A stretch of DNA of 64,000 bases, taken from an uncultured Clostridia bacterium. Lineage in GTDB: Bacteria > Bacillota > Clostridia > Lachnospirales > Anaerotignaceae. The first letter of the stretch is position 1. The number at the start of each line of letters is the position of its first letter. Below are positions 47,306-56,707 of the stretch, one piece after another. A program made the position numbers and the translations under genes. The notes beneath the pieces are model-generated. The model ran no database searches. It saw only the letters and a program-made list of their open reading frames with translations, and was not told where the DNA came from. The DNA is taken from assembly GCA_944378105.1 (NCBI GenBank), contig CALWGC010000023.1:1-64000 (forward strand), given 5' to 3'.

Positions 47306-49078
47306 GTGAAAACGATCATGACCGGCGATGAGGCCATCGCCCGGGGCGCCTATGAAGCAGGGGCCTTGGTGGGCTCTGCCTATCCCGGAACCCCCAGCAC
47401 GGAAATTATGGAAAACTATGCCAAGTATGACGGCATTTATGCCGAATGGGCGGTCAATGAAAAAGTGGCTTGTGAAGTGGCCGCAGGGGCATCCACCCGT
47501 GGGGTGCGCGCCTTTGCCAGCATGAAGCATGTGGGGCTCAATGTGGCCGCCGATGCTTTCACCAGTTTTTCTTATCACCATATCAACGGCGGCTTTGTCC
47601 TCATCAGCGCCGATGAGCCGGGGATGCATTCTTCCCAGGATGAGCAGGATAACCGCCATTATGCCGTGTTGGCCAAAACGGCCATGCTGGAACCGGCCGA
47701 CAGCGCCGAATGTCTTTCGTTTATGAAAGAAGCCTTTTCCATCAGCGAAACCTATGACACGCCGGTGCTAATGCGGGTGACCACCCGTATTTGCCATTCC
47801 AAATCTTTGGTGGAAACCAGTGAACGGGAAATTCCGCCCTTTGGCACCTTTGAAAAAGACATCCGCCAGATGTTGATGGTGCCGGCCAACGCCAGATTGC
47901 GTCATCCGTTCATCGAAGAAACGAGACTGCCGGCCCTGCGGAAACTCTCCAACGAAGGCCCGTTTAATAAAATCGAATATTTCGACAAAAAAATCGGCGT
48001 CATTGCCAATGGCGTCGGCTATCAATATGCCAGAGAAGTGCTGGGCGAACAGGCCAGCTATTTAAAAATCGGCATGAGCTATCCTATGCCCGACGAACTG
48101 ATTCGCGCTTTTGCCAAAGAAGTGGATACCCTCTATGTGGTGGAAGAAGGGGATAGCTTCATGGAAGATTTCGTCAAACAGCTGGGCATTGCCTGCCATG
48201 GCAAAGACCTGTTACCTTTGTGCGGCGAATATTCTCCGGAATTGGTGCGAAACGCCATTTTGGGTCAGAGGGAACCGACTGCCTATGAAATCGAAGGCAA
48301 ACATGCCCCATCCCGTCCACCGGTGCTTTGTGCCGGTTGCCCACACCGGGGATTGTTCTTTGAATTGGGCAAATATCGGGACAAAGCATATTTCAGCGGC
48401 GATATTGGCTGTTATAGCCTGGGGGCCTTGCCGCCGCTTTCGGCCCACGACTCCCTCCTTTGCATGGGCGGCGCCATCACCATGGCCCATGGCTTTGAAA
48501 AGGCCACCAAAATCAGTGGGATCGATACGTTTACCAAAACCTTCAGCATTTTGGGCGACTCCACGTTCTTCCATTCCGGCATCACCGGTTTGGTCAACGC
48601 CGTCTATAATAAAGCCCATATCACCATGATTATCCTCGATAACCGCACCACCGGCATGACCGGGCACCAAGAAAACCCCGGCACCGGCCGCACCGTCATG
48701 GGCGAAGAAGCGCCCCAGGTGGATTTGGAAGCACTGTGCCTGGCCTGCGGCGTCAAGAGAGAAAACTTGGTGGTGTGCGATCCTTATGATTTGAAAGCCA
48801 CAGCCGAGGCATTGAAGAAAGGATATGAAGCCCAGGAGCCTTTTGTGATTATCACCAAACGGGCTTGTGCATTGCTGAAACCGGTGGTAAAAGAGCGGGC
48901 AAAATTGAAATGTAAAGTCAATGCCGATTTGTGCCGCAGTTGCAAGCTTTGCTTAAAGAGCGGCTGCCCGGCATTGCGGTTGGATGAAAAAGTATCCATC
49001 GATCCAGAAAGCTGCAACGGCTGTAACATCTGCGCCCAGATTTGTCCCTTTGGCGCCATTGAAAGGAGTGGGAACTGA
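47306..49078 (+). CDS. iorA: Indolepyruvate:ferredoxin oxidoreductase, alpha subunit
   Basis: Oxidatively decarboxylates aryl pyruvates from aromatic amino acids to aryl-acetyl-CoA, reducing ferredoxin. The 590-residue protein has the N-terminal pyrimidine-binding domain (GDEAIARGAYEAGALVGSAY, PGTPSTEI), CAGCPHRGLF and the thiamine-diphosphate site GDSTFFHSGITGLVNAVYN, then two C-terminal ferredoxin motifs (CRSCKLCLKSGCP, CNGCNICAQICP). Start is GTG (47306), after AAGGGA, giving the usual MKTIMTGDEAIARGA. Its stop overlaps the iorB start (TGATG). Confidence 0.96.
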   Translation: MKTIMTGDEAIARGAYEAGALVGSAYPGTPSTEIMENYAKYDGIYAEWAVNEKVACEVAAGASTRGVRAFASMKHVGLNVAADAFTSFSYHHINGGFVLISADEPGMHSSQDEQDNRHYAVLAKTAMLEPADSAECLSFMKEAFSISETYDTPVLMRVTTRICHSKSLVETSEREIPPFGTFEKDIRQMLMVPANARLRHPFIEETRLPALRKLSNEGPFNKIEYFDKKIGVIANGVGYQYAREVLGEQASYLKIGMSYPMPDELIRAFAKEVDTLYVVEEGDSFMEDFVKQLGIACHGKDLLPLCGEYSPELVRNAILGQREPTAYEIEGKHAPSRPPVLCAGCPHRGLFFELGKYRDKAYFSGDIGCYSLGALPPLSAHDSLLCMGGAITMAHGFEKATKISGIDTFTKTFSILGDSTFFHSGITGLVNAVYNKAHITMIILDNRTTGMTGHQENPGTGRTVMGEEAPQVDLEALCLACGVKRENLVVCDPYDLKATAEALKKGYEAQEPFVIITKRACALLKPVVKERAKLKCKVNADLCRSCKLCLKSGCPALRLDEKVSIDPESCNGCNICAQICPFGAIERSGN

Positions 49079-49650
49079 TGACGAAAAATATTTTGCTGGT
49101 GGGCGTTGGTGGTCAAGGGACCATTTTGACGTCGAAAATTCTTTCCCGCGGCTTTATGGAGCAGGGGTATGATGTGAAGATGTCGGAAATCCATGGCATG
49201 AGCCAGCGGGGCGGTACGGTGACTACCCAAATTCGCTTTGGCGAAAAGGTCTATTCTCCTGTCATTGAAACGGGTACGGCCGACATCATTGTGGCCTTTG
49301 AAAAAAGCGAAGCACTGCGGTATTTGCACTATTTGAAAAAAGACGGTATTTTGGTGGTCAATGACTATGAAATCCAGCCGGTGACGGTGGCCATTGGAGC
49401 CGAGACGTATCCTGAGGGGCTTTTGGAAAGCTACAAAGAAACGGTGGAAAAGACGTATGTCATCGATGCCTTTCACAAGGCCGAAGCGCTGGGCAGCACG
49501 AAAGCGATGAATATTGTGCTGCTTGGGGCACTGGTGCGGATGCTGGAACTGACGGACATCGATTGGAAAGCATTGGTGGCAGAAGAAGTGCCGCCAAAGG
49601 CTGTGGAGATGAACTTGAAAGCCTTTGAAGCAGGGTTTGAAGTGAAGTAA
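49078..49650 (+). CDS. iorB: Indolepyruvate:ferredoxin oxidoreductase, beta subunit
   Basis: The gamma-type catalytic-domain partner of IorA, 190 residues: NILLVGVGGQGTILTSKILS, KMSEIHGMSQRGGTVTTQIR and TKAMNIVLLGALV. It overlaps iorA by one base, so the subunits are coupled. Implies fermentation of aromatic amino acids or reverse flux into them. Confidence 0.96.
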   Translation: MTKNILLVGVGGQGTILTSKILSRGFMEQGYDVKMSEIHGMSQRGGTVTTQIRFGEKVYSPVIETGTADIIVAFEKSEALRYLHYLKKDGILVVNDYEIQPVTVAIGAETYPEGLLESYKETVEKTYVIDAFHKAEALGSTKAMNIVLLGALVRMLELTDIDWKALVAEEVPPKAVEMNLKAFEAGFEVK

Positions 49651-49715
49651 GGAGAAAGAAAATAGAAAAAGTTTTTTGATTTTTCTCTTTTGTTCTTCGG
49701 CTGGGCGTGGAAACC

Positions 49716-50016
49716 GTGGGGGAGGAAATGCTCAGAAACTAATTTTCCCTTCGGGAAAACCGTTCCTCTCGGCGGCAATCGTCGCTCACTTAGCAATCCC
49801 ATGGATTGCCCTGGTTTGCTCCTCATAAGCGCCGCCTCGCTCTACTTCTCGGTTGCGAGGCCCGCAATTCCTCCCCCACACCCCCTTCTTTTTGGGCACG
49901 CTTCGTGCAGTGGCACCCTTTCGCTTTACTGTGGCGGCGTGGTACCGCCCCTTCGGTCTTGCGGCGGCAGATGGAAGCAAAGACACTGTCGCCAAGCGCC
50001 AGTACACCGAAGGGGC
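49716..50016. ncRNA. Candidate structured RNA element in the iorB-flavin reductase gap
   Basis: The 485-base gap contains a GC-rich stretch dense in perfect inverted repeats. A long closing helix, GTGGGGGAGGAA-a-TGC (49716-49731) with GCA-a-TTCCTCCCCCAC (49864-49879), encloses TTTTCCC/GGGAAAA (49743-49759), GGCGGC/GCCGCC (49771-49836) with nested GCAATCC/GGATTGC (49793-49809), and CTCGC/GCGAG (49836-49859). To the right lie GCACG/CGTGC (49896-49908), GGCGG/CCGCC (49933-49949) and GCCCCTTCGGT/ACCGAAGGGGC (49947-50016) around GGCGGCAG/CTGTCGCC (49963-49993). No promoter, strand or known family was identified. Open frames here look non-coding. Confidence 0.5.
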
Positions 50017-50135
50017 TGGTGAAAGGAAGGAAAAGCCTTTGGTTACTGTTTGGTTGTTCACTTTTCAGCTAGAGGCGAAGGAAACAAAAAGCATCTTTTT
50101 TCATTTCTCATCATTCAGTAGAAAGGAGTCTTCCT

Positions 50136-50702
50136 ATGGAACAAAAAGACGTTTGGAAACCGGGAACGGTGCTTTATCCCGTGCCGGCCGCCATGGTTAC
50201 GGTGGGGGATATGGATGGAGAAAAAAATATCATCACCATTGCCTGGACCGGCACCATCAACTCCGATCCGGCCATGACCTATATTTCCGTGCGCCCAGAA
50301 CGCCATTCCTATGAAATGATCAAACAATCCGGCGAATTTGTCATTAATCTGACCACCAAGGACTTGGTGAAAGCCTGTGATTTTTGCGGCGTCAAAAGCG
50401 GTCGGGATTTGGACAAATTCAAAGAATGCGGCTTAACCGCCCAGCGGGCCACCAAAGTGAAGGCACCGCTCATTGCCGAAAGCCCGGTCAACATTGAATG
50501 CGTGGTCAAAGACATCATTCCTTTGGGCAGCCATCATATGTTCTTGGCCCAAGTGGTGGCCGTCAATGTCAGCAGCAAATGGATGGATGAAACGGGAAAA
50601 TTCCATTTCAACGATTCCAAGCCCATCTGCTATTCCCACGGCGAATATTTTGAAGTGGGCGAAAGCTTAGGCAAATTTGGTTTTTCTGTTCGGAAAAAAT
50701 AA
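50136..50702 (+). CDS. Flavin reductase / flavoredoxin family protein
   Basis: A 188-residue split-barrel FMN protein: YPVPAAMVTVGDMDGEKNII, TIAWTGTINSDPAMTYISVR, SGEFVINLTTKDLVKACDF, CGVKSGRDLDKF, APLIAESPVNIEC and HHMFLAQVVAVNVS. These are the hallmarks of the flavoredoxin group in anaerobes, which carry electrons or reduce flavin. AAAGGAG precedes the ATG. The physiological partner is unknown. Confidence 0.92.
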   Translation: MEQKDVWKPGTVLYPVPAAMVTVGDMDGEKNIITIAWTGTINSDPAMTYISVRPERHSYEMIKQSGEFVINLTTKDLVKACDFCGVKSGRDLDKFKECGLTAQRATKVKAPLIAESPVNIECVVKDIIPLGSHHMFLAQVVAVNVSSKWMDETGKFHFNDSKPICYSHGEYFEVGESLGKFGFSVRKK

Positions 50703-50707
50703 AAAGA

Positions 50708-50765
50708 AAAAAACCCTGTGCAACAAAAACGAGCAAAGCCCGTCTTGTTTGCCACAGGGTTTTTT
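50708..50765. terminator. Bidirectional terminator between the flavin reductase gene and spoIIQ
   Basis: AAAAAACCCTGTG / CACAGGGTTTTTT, a perfect 13-bp stem around a partly paired 32-base loop. Confidence 0.88.
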
Positions 50766-50767
50766 GT

Positions 50768-51499
50768 TTACTGTGCGCCAAGCACAGCCTTGGGGTCCAC
50801 CGGGCGGTCGTCCAGGGCCACTTGGAAATCCAGGTGGCTGCCCAACGCCACGCCATATTTGCTTGGGGTACCCACTTGGCCAATGACTTCCCCTTGGGTT
50901 ACGGTGTCACCAACGGATACAGCCACGGCTTCTGCCAACTGGCTGTATGTAGTGACCCAACCTTCTGGGTGCGTAATCACTACAGTCATACCGGTTTCTT
51001 CGTCCATTGCTACTTCTGCCACTGTGCCGTCACCGGCCGCTTCCACAGGGGTTCCTTCTTCTGCTAAGATGGCCACGGTATCATTGGTGCGATACTGTTC
51101 CAGTGTGGGGTCATACACGGTGGCCGTTTCGGCATAGTCCAGCCCAATTTCCCCTTCCAGCGGCCATTGCAAAGAAAATGCCACTTCCGTCATGCCGGCC
51201 GTTTCTCCCATTTCTGCTTGTGCCGTGATGGGTGCTTCTTCCACAGGGGCTTCTGCAAGGTCTTCCACTTCGGCCTGTGCCGTTTCGGGCACGGGTTGAT
51301 CTGTGTTGGCCGTCGTTTTCGATGGCGCGTTTTGATTCACATCCACCGGGGCCGTTTCCTCTACGACGACGGACGGTTTTTCCGCAGTCTGGGGCACAGG
51401 TTCTGTTTGATTGATGGCAGAAAGACCAAATCCGGCAGCTGCCACCAGAACAAAACCGGTGCCGACAGCCGCCCATTGGTTGCGGGTTAATTTTCTCAC
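50768..51499 (-). CDS. spoIIQ: SpoIIQ-like M23 (LytM) domain protein
   Basis: A 243-residue forespore-type membrane protein: one N-terminal helix (WAAVGTGFVLVAAAGFGLSA), a Pro/Glu/Val-rich linker to about residue 105, then a LytM domain (LQWPLEGEIGLDY, YDPTLEQYRTNDTVAILAEE, ITHPEGWVTTYSQLAEAV, GSHLDFQV). Of the zinc ligands expected in the HxxxD and HxH motifs, the first reads NDTVA and the second HLD, so peptidase activity is probably lost. In Bacillus, SpoIIQ is likewise non-enzymatic and scaffolds the SpoIIQ-SpoIIIAH channel. It follows spoIID, as in Clostridioides. Start GTG after GGAGG. Confidence 0.82.
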   Translation of the reverse strand: MRKLTRNQWAAVGTGFVLVAAAGFGLSAINQTEPVPQTAEKPSVVVEETAPVDVNQNAPSKTTANTDQPVPETAQAEVEDLAEAPVEEAPITAQAEMGETAGMTEVAFSLQWPLEGEIGLDYAETATVYDPTLEQYRTNDTVAILAEEGTPVEAAGDGTVAEVAMDEETGMTVVITHPEGWVTTYSQLAEAVAVSVGDTVTQGEVIGQVGTPSKYGVALGSHLDFQVALDDRPVDPKAVLGAQ

Positions 51500-51542
51500 C
51501 TTTCAACACCTCCGCTCGTAGTATGGACCAAGGTGAGAAAGG

Positions 51543-52499
51543 TTATTCCATTTTTTTTAGAGAAACATCGGTATAATAATAGTGCAAAATGTCATCATAA
51601 GAATAGCCCTCCAAAGCCAGGGCATTGGCGCCATATTGGCTCATGCCGGCGCCATGGCCATAGCCATAGGTGGTAAATGTGATTTCGTTGCCGTTTTCTT
51701 CGACGGTAAAGTCGGTGCTGCGCAGCCCTAAGGCCGTGCGGATTTGTTGGCCGGTATAGGTACGGTTTCCGATTTGGATGGACTGAATATAACCGGCATC
51801 GGAGCGGGATAATACTTGCATCTGTTCTTTGAGGCTCCCGCTTGCCAGCACCAGTTGCGGATCGGCCTGTTGCAGCAGGGCCGCCGCTTCTTCCAAAGAA
51901 AAAGTATGTTGGTAGGTATATTCCAAGGAAGTTTCATCTTGGGGGCTAGCCACCGATTGCAAATAAGGCAGGTCTTGTCCACCCCAAAGGTTTTCGGCGC
52001 TTTCCGTTTCGCCGCTGCTGATGGCGTGGAAGACGGCCAAAATCGGTTCTTCTTCATAGACCAAAATCTCTCCGGCGGTCTCCTCTACGGCCGTGCGGAT
52101 TCTGGACTCATAGGTGGAAAACGATTCCCCCCAGTTTTCCTGCCGCTCGGCCAGGCTTTGATAGCTTTGTCCGCCATTTTCCATCAGGTCATCCACCGTG
52201 ATGCCTTGGCTTTCCATTTGATAGACGGCATAGGTACGGGCGGCCACGGCCTGGGCCTTTAAGGCCTCTTCTTCAAAAAGCGCCGGCATTTCTGCCGCCA
52301 CCACACCCACCAAGTATTCTTCTAACGGTGCGTCGGACCAAACGGTCTCTTCCGTTTGGGTTTCGCTCTCCGCCGCTTGGGTTGTGGTCTGAGGCACCAC
52401 CGCCTCCTCCTGCTTGGCCTGCAGGGAGGAAAGCCCCACCGGCAAAATCAACAGGACAAATAAAGCATAAGTCATAAAAATTTCGAATCCTTTTCGCAT
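51543..52499 (-). CDS. spoIID: Stage II sporulation protein D (SpoIID)
   Basis: Peptidoglycan lytic transglycosylase of the engulfment DMP complex. 318 residues: a membrane anchor (IFMTYALFVLLILPVGLSSL), then APLEEYLVGVVAAEMPALFE, EALKAQAVAARTYAVYQME, FHAISSGETESAENLWGG, LPYLQSVASPQDE and GYGHGAGMSQYGANALALEG. Start: ATG at 52499 with GGGTGATTGG upstream is preferred; another in-frame ATG lies 12 bases before it. Transcribed with spoIIQ. I cannot confirm a sigma-E promoter. Confidence 0.92.
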   Translation of the reverse strand: MRKGFEIFMTYALFVLLILPVGLSSLQAKQEEAVVPQTTTQAAESETQTEETVWSDAPLEEYLVGVVAAEMPALFEEEALKAQAVAARTYAVYQMESQGITVDDLMENGGQSYQSLAERQENWGESFSTYESRIRTAVEETAGEILVYEEEPILAVFHAISSGETESAENLWGGQDLPYLQSVASPQDETSLEYTYQHTFSLEEAAALLQQADPQLVLASGSLKEQMQVLSRSDAGYIQSIQIGNRTYTGQQIRTALGLRSTDFTVEENGNEITFTTYGYGHGAGMSQYGANALALEGYSYDDILHYYYTDVSLKKME

Positions 52500-52542
52500 C
52501 CAATCACCCATAAAAGTATATGGCTAAAAGAGAAAATAAATG

Positions 52543-52570
52543 TTGACAAAATAGAAAAAAGTAGTATAAT
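52543..52570 (+). promoter_or_regulatory. Rubrerythrin promoter
   Basis: TTGACA, 16 bases, TATAAT, 54 bases before the start codon; both boxes perfect. Confidence 0.9.
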
Positions 52571-52574
52571 CTAA

Positions 52575-52595
52575 TTAAGAATAATTATTATTTAA
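52575..52595 (+). promoter_or_regulatory. AT-rich imperfect palindrome at the rubrerythrin start site (possible operator)
   Basis: TTAAGAATAATTATTATTTAA with the perfect core AATAATTATT lies just after the -10 box, a position suited to a repressor. It resembles but does not match PerR or Fur boxes. Confidence 0.35.
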
Positions 52596-52623
52596 TAAAA
52601 AATCAACCAAAGGAGGCAATCTG

Positions 52624-53166
52624 ATGAAAGACTTGAAAGGCACCAAAACAGAAGCAAACCTGTGGGCAGCATTTGCAGGGGAATCTCAAGCAAGAAACAA
52701 ATACACCTATTATGCTTCCAAAGCAAAAAAAGATGGCTATGAACAAATCGCAGCCATTTTTGAAGAAACAGCAGCCAATGAAAAAGAACATGCAAAAATC
52801 TGGTTCAAACTGCTGCATGGCGGTGACATCCCATGCACCATGGATAACTTGGTCGATGCAGCAGCCGGCGAAAACTATGAATGGACCGATATGTATGCTA
52901 CTTTTGCAAAAGAAGCAAGAGAAGAAGGTTTCGACGAAATTGCAAAATTGTTTGGCGGCGTTGGCGCCATTGAAAATGCACATGAAGAAAGATATCTGAA
53001 ACTGCTGGAAAACATCAAAGGCGATTTGGTATTCTCCCGCGATGGCGACTGTGTATGGCAGTGCAGAAACTGTGGCCATATTGTGATCGGCAAAAAAGCA
53101 CCAGAAGTTTGCCCTGTATGTGCACATCCAAAGGCATTTTTCCAGATCAAACCAGAAAACTACTAA
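52624..53166 (+). CDS. rbr: Rubrerythrin
   Basis: Reduces hydrogen peroxide in anaerobes. The 180-residue protein joins a di-iron ferritin-like domain ([57 protein letters not shown]) to a C-terminal rubredoxin module ([29 protein letters not shown]) with CxxC pairs. AAAGGAGG precedes the ATG. Own strong promoter and terminator; Ala GCA and Arg AGA codons dominate, pointing to high expression. Confidence 0.97.
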   Translation: MKDLKGTKTEANLWAAFAGESQARNKYTYYASKAKKDGYEQIAAIFEETAANEKEHAKIWFKLLHGGDIPCTMDNLVDAAAGENYEWTDMYATFAKEAREEGFDEIAKLFGGVGAIENAHEERYLKLLENIKGDLVFSRDGDCVWQCRNCGHIVIGKKAPEVCPVCAHPKAFFQIKPENY

Positions 53167-53174
53167 GCACCAGC

Positions 53175-53201
53175 AAGCGTCCCGAAAGGGACGCTTTTTT
53201 T
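53175..53201 (+). terminator. Terminator of rbr
   Basis: AAGCGTCCC-GAAA-GGGACGCTT followed by Ts; a GNRA-type loop. Confidence 0.93.
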
Positions 53202-53314
53202 GTGAAAAAACAGAGGGGTTCTTTTTGTTTACCGCCCCGGCAGGCCGTCGTTTGCCTTGAAAACTTGACCGTTTTCGGGTAAGATAAAACGAGAGAAAAA
53301 GGAGGTTTTTGGCG

Positions 53315-54670
53315 ATGGCATTGCCGGTGGTATTTTTGGAGGAAATGAAAGAACGGCTGGGAGAGGAATGGACGGCCTATGAAGCGGCTTTAAACGAAAA
53401 GCCATGGTATGGGCTGCGGGTGAATACGGCAAAAGTGGAGGTGGAGGCGTTTTTGGCCTTGCGTAAACTGCCTCTTTTTCCGGTGGATTGGTGCAAGGAA
53501 GGGTTTTCCTTTGACGCGGCCCTCCGTCCGGCCAAACACCCCCATTACCACGCCGGGCTTTACTATCTGCAAGAGCCAAGCGCCATGTCCCCGGCGGCCC
53601 TTTTGCCTTTGGAAACGGGGGACAAAGTGCTGGACCTATGCGCGGCCCCCGGCGGAAAAACGACACAGCTTGCCGCCCGCATGAAGGGAAACGGCATTCT
53701 TTTTTCCAACGACATCAGCGCCGGACGGACGAAAGCGGTGGTGAAAAACGTGGAGCAGCTGGGCTTTCGCAATGTCATCATCACCAGCGAAACGCCAAAA
53801 AAATTGGCAGAAAAATTGGGCGGTTTTTTTGATAAAATCTTGGTGGATGCCCCTTGCAGCGGCGAAGGGATGTTTCGCAAGGAGCCGGATGTGGCCAAAA
53901 GCTGGAACGAGGAGATGCGCATCTTTTGCGAAAACAGCCAGCGGGAGATTTTGACCGAGGCAGCCAAGTTATTAAAAGACGGCGGGATGCTCCTTTATTC
54001 CACCTGTACCTTTTCTCCGGCGGAGGACGAGGGAATGATCCAATGGTTTTTGGATACCCACCCAGAATTTTCCCTGCGTCCTTTGGGTTGTGACGCACTG
54101 TCGCCGGGGCGGCCAGATTGGGTGGAAGATGGACGGGCAGAATTATCTCTTTGCGGCCGTCTTTGGCCCCATAAGCACCATGGGGAAGGCCATTTTTTGG
54201 CCCTGTTAGAAAAACGGGGAAAAACGGAAGAAACGGCCCTGCCCCCCTCCTTACGCCTGCCCAAAACCTTGGCCGACTATCGCCAATGGGAAGCAGAAAA
54301 CTTGACGGTACAGCTGGACGGGCTTTGGATGGAAGTGGACGGCAATTTATACTGTATGCCGGAAGAAACGCCAAGTTTGGCCGGTCTTCGTGTGATGCGC
54401 AGCGGGCTTTTGGTGGGCAGCGTGGAAAAGGGACGGTTTGCCCCAAGCCAGGCCTTGGCCATGGCCTTAAGGATGGCAGAAGCCAAAGAGGCCATTTCTT
54501 TGCCGGCAGAAGACGAGCGAGTGGTGCGCTATCTCAAAGGCGAGACCATCCAACTGGAAGGGGAAAATGGTTGGTGCCTCTTCGGCGTGGACGGGTTTCC
54601 CTTGGGCTGGGGCAAGATGCAAAACGGAAGGCTGAAAAACAAATACGCCAAAGGATGGCGGATGGAATAG
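53315..54670 (+). CDS. RsmF-like rRNA (cytosine-C5) methyltransferase
   Basis: A 451-residue NOL1/NOP2/Sun-family enzyme: [23 protein letters not shown] loop [39 protein letters not shown], the catalytic PCSGEGMF (Cys of motif IV) and [17 protein letters not shown] (Cys of motif VI). A C-terminal RNA-binding part of about 150 residues ([40 protein letters not shown]) is like that of RsmF. ATG at 53315 is nine bases after GGAGG. Confidence 0.93.
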   Translation: MALPVVFLEEMKERLGEEWTAYEAALNEKPWYGLRVNTAKVEVEAFLALRKLPLFPVDWCKEGFSFDAALRPAKHPHYHAGLYYLQEPSAMSPAALLPLETGDKVLDLCAAPGGKTTQLAARMKGNGILFSNDISAGRTKAVVKNVEQLGFRNVIITSETPKKLAEKLGGFFDKILVDAPCSGEGMFRKEPDVAKSWNEEMRIFCENSQREILTEAAKLLKDGGMLLYSTCTFSPAEDEGMIQWFLDTHPEFSLRPLGCDALSPGRPDWVEDGRAELSLCGRLWPHKHHGEGHFLALLEKRGKTEETALPPSLRLPKTLADYRQWEAENLTVQLDGLWMEVDGNLYCMPEETPSLAGLRVMRSGLLVGSVEKGRFAPSQALAMALRMAEAKEAISLPAEDERVVRYLKGETIQLEGENGWCLFGVDGFPLGWGKMQNGRLKNKYAKGWRME

Positions 54671-54683
54671 AAAAGAGGGCAAC

Positions 54684-56639
54684 ATGGCATTTTTACCTGT
54701 AACAAGAAAAGAAATGGAAGAGCGGGGATGGAAAGAGCCGGATTTTGTCTATATCAGCGGCGACGCCTATGTGGACCACCCCTCCTTTGGGGCGGCCATC
54801 ATCACCCGGGTGCTGGAAAACGCCGGGTTTACGGTCTGTATGGTGGCCCAGCCCGACTGGAAAAGCACCGAGGACTTTTGCCGCTTTGGAAAGCCGCGTC
54901 TGGCCTTTCTTGTCAGCAGCGGCAACATTGACAGCATGGTCAACCACTATACCGTGGCCAAAAAGCGGCGCAGCACCGACGCCTATTCCCCCGGCGGCCA
55001 AGGGGGCCTGCGCCCCGACCGGGCGGTCATTGTCTATTGCAATAAAATTCGAGAGGCTTATAAAGACGCTACCATCATCATCGGCGGCATCGAAGCCAGT
55101 TTGCGGCGGCTTTCCCATTATGACTATTGGGACAACAAGGTGCGCCGCAGCATTTTGTTAGACAGCAGCGCCGATTTGCTGCTTTATGGTATGGGGGAAC
55201 ATCAGATTGTGGAGATGGCCGAGGCGTTGGACAGCGGTTTGCCGGTGGAGGAGTTGACCTATTTACGGGGGTCTGTCTTTAAAACGAAAGACCCTTCCCG
55301 GGCTTATGACGCCATCACGCTGCCCCCTTTTCGGGCGGTGAAGGAGCAAAAAAGCGCCTATGCCGAAAGTTTTATGCTGCAATATCAAAATACCGACGCC
55401 GTAACGGCCAAGGCGTTGTTGGAAGAATATGACGAGTATTTTGTGGTGCAAAACCCGCCATCTCCCCCATTGACGACGGAGGAGATGGACCATACCTATG
55501 CCCTGCCCTATGAGCGGACGTACCACCCCATGTATGAAGCAGCCGGCGGGATTCCGGCCATCGAGGAAGTGAAATTCAGCCTCACCAGTAACCGGGGCTG
55601 TTTTGGTAGCTGTAATTTCTGTGCCCTCACCTTCCACCAAGGCCGGGTGATTTCTGCCCGCAGCCATGCGTCGTTGGTGGCCGAAGCGGAGCAGATGACG
55701 AAAGAAAAGGATTTTAAGGGCTATATCCACGACGTGGGCGGCCCGACAGCCAATTTCCGCCAGCCGGCCTGCAAAAAACAGCGGAAGTTTGGGGCTTGCA
55801 AAGACAGACAATGTCTTTTCCCCACCGCTTGCAGCCAGTTGAGGGTGGACCACAAGGACTATGTGGCCTTGCTTCGGAAGTTACGGGCCATCCCCAAGGT
55901 GAAAAAGGTATTCATTCGGTCGGGGATTCGGTATGATTATTTGATTTATGATAAGGACGATACCTTTTTCCGGGAACTTTGCCAATATCATATCAGCGGC
56001 CAGCTGAAAGTGGCGCCGGAGCATGTGTCTCCCCGGGTGCTGGAAAAGATGGGAAAACCGGGGCGGGATGTTTATGACCGGTTTGTAGAAAAATATCACA
56101 AGGTCAATGAAAAACTGGGCATGAAGCAGTTTCTCGTGCCCTATCTGATGAGTAGCCACCCGGGCAGTGATTTGAGGGCCGCCATCGAATTGGCGGAATA
56201 TCTACGGGATCTGCACCACATGCCAGAGCAGGTGCAGGATTTTTACCCCACCCCCGGCACCTTGTCCACGGCCATGTATTATCTGGAATTTGACCCCCGC
56301 ACCGGCGAAAAGGTCTATGTGCCAAAATCGCCTCACGAAAAGGCCATGCAGCGGGCCTTGATGCAATATGCCATGCCCCGCAATTATGACTTGGTGAAAG
56401 AAGCCTTGCTGAAGGCTCATCGCGCCGACCTCATCGGTTATGGCCGCCATTGCCTGATTCCACCGCAAAAACCGGAAGAAAAGCCTTCCTTTGGGAAAGC
56501 AGGCGGCAAAGGCAATGGAAAGCCAAGCGGCAAGGGCAACCCCAAAGGCGATAACCGGCAAAAAAGTGCGGCAAAACAAAAAGAAAGTAGTAAAAAAACC
56601 ATACGAAATGTGCACAAAAAGAAACGGGATGTCCATTGA
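54684..56639 (+). CDS. YgiQ-family radical SAM protein
   Basis: A 651-residue protein with an N-terminal UPF0313 domain ([40 protein letters not shown]), the radical SAM cluster motif [10 protein letters not shown] (about residue 310), a cysteine-rich insert ([21 protein letters not shown]), [10 protein letters not shown] and [17 protein letters not shown], and a Gly/Lys-rich tail from about 590 that looks RNA-binding. Function unknown. Starts 13 bases after the methyltransferase stop, so co-transcribed. Confidence 0.94.
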   Translation: MAFLPVTRKEMEERGWKEPDFVYISGDAYVDHPSFGAAIITRVLENAGFTVCMVAQPDWKSTEDFCRFGKPRLAFLVSSGNIDSMVNHYTVAKKRRSTDAYSPGGQGGLRPDRAVIVYCNKIREAYKDATIIIGGIEASLRRLSHYDYWDNKVRRSILLDSSADLLLYGMGEHQIVEMAEALDSGLPVEELTYLRGSVFKTKDPSRAYDAITLPPFRAVKEQKSAYAESFMLQYQNTDAVTAKALLEEYDEYFVVQNPPSPPLTTEEMDHTYALPYERTYHPMYEAAGGIPAIEEVKFSLTSNRGCFGSCNFCALTFHQGRVISARSHASLVAEAEQMTKEKDFKGYIHDVGGPTANFRQPACKKQRKFGACKDRQCLFPTACSQLRVDHKDYVALLRKLRAIPKVKKVFIRSGIRYDYLIYDKDDTFFRELCQYHISGQLKVAPEHVSPRVLEKMGKPGRDVYDRFVEKYHKVNEKLGMKQFLVPYLMSSHPGSDLRAAIELAEYLRDLHHMPEQVQDFYPTPGTLSTAMYYLEFDPRTGEKVYVPKSPHEKAMQRALMQYAMPRNYDLVKEALLKAHRADLIGYGRHCLIPPQKPEEKPSFGKAGGKGNGKPSGKGNPKGDNRQKSAAKQKESSKKTIRNVHKKKRDVH

Positions 56640-56664
56640 CAAAGTTGGCAGATAATGTGAAAAT
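56636..56664 (+). promoter_or_regulatory. Possible thrC promoter
   Basis: TTGACA overlapping the YgiQ stop codon, 17 bases, GAAAAT. The -10 is poor. Confidence 0.4.
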
Positions 56665-56707
56665 AGAAGTATCGGATCGAAAAACAAAGAATGTTGAGGG
56701 ATGAACG

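Noticed and set aside
49786-50061. A 91-codon minus-strand frame over the structured element
   Set aside because: Arg/Gly/Pro-rich translation of GC-rich inverted repeats without a ribosome-binding site; the secondary-structure explanation fits better.
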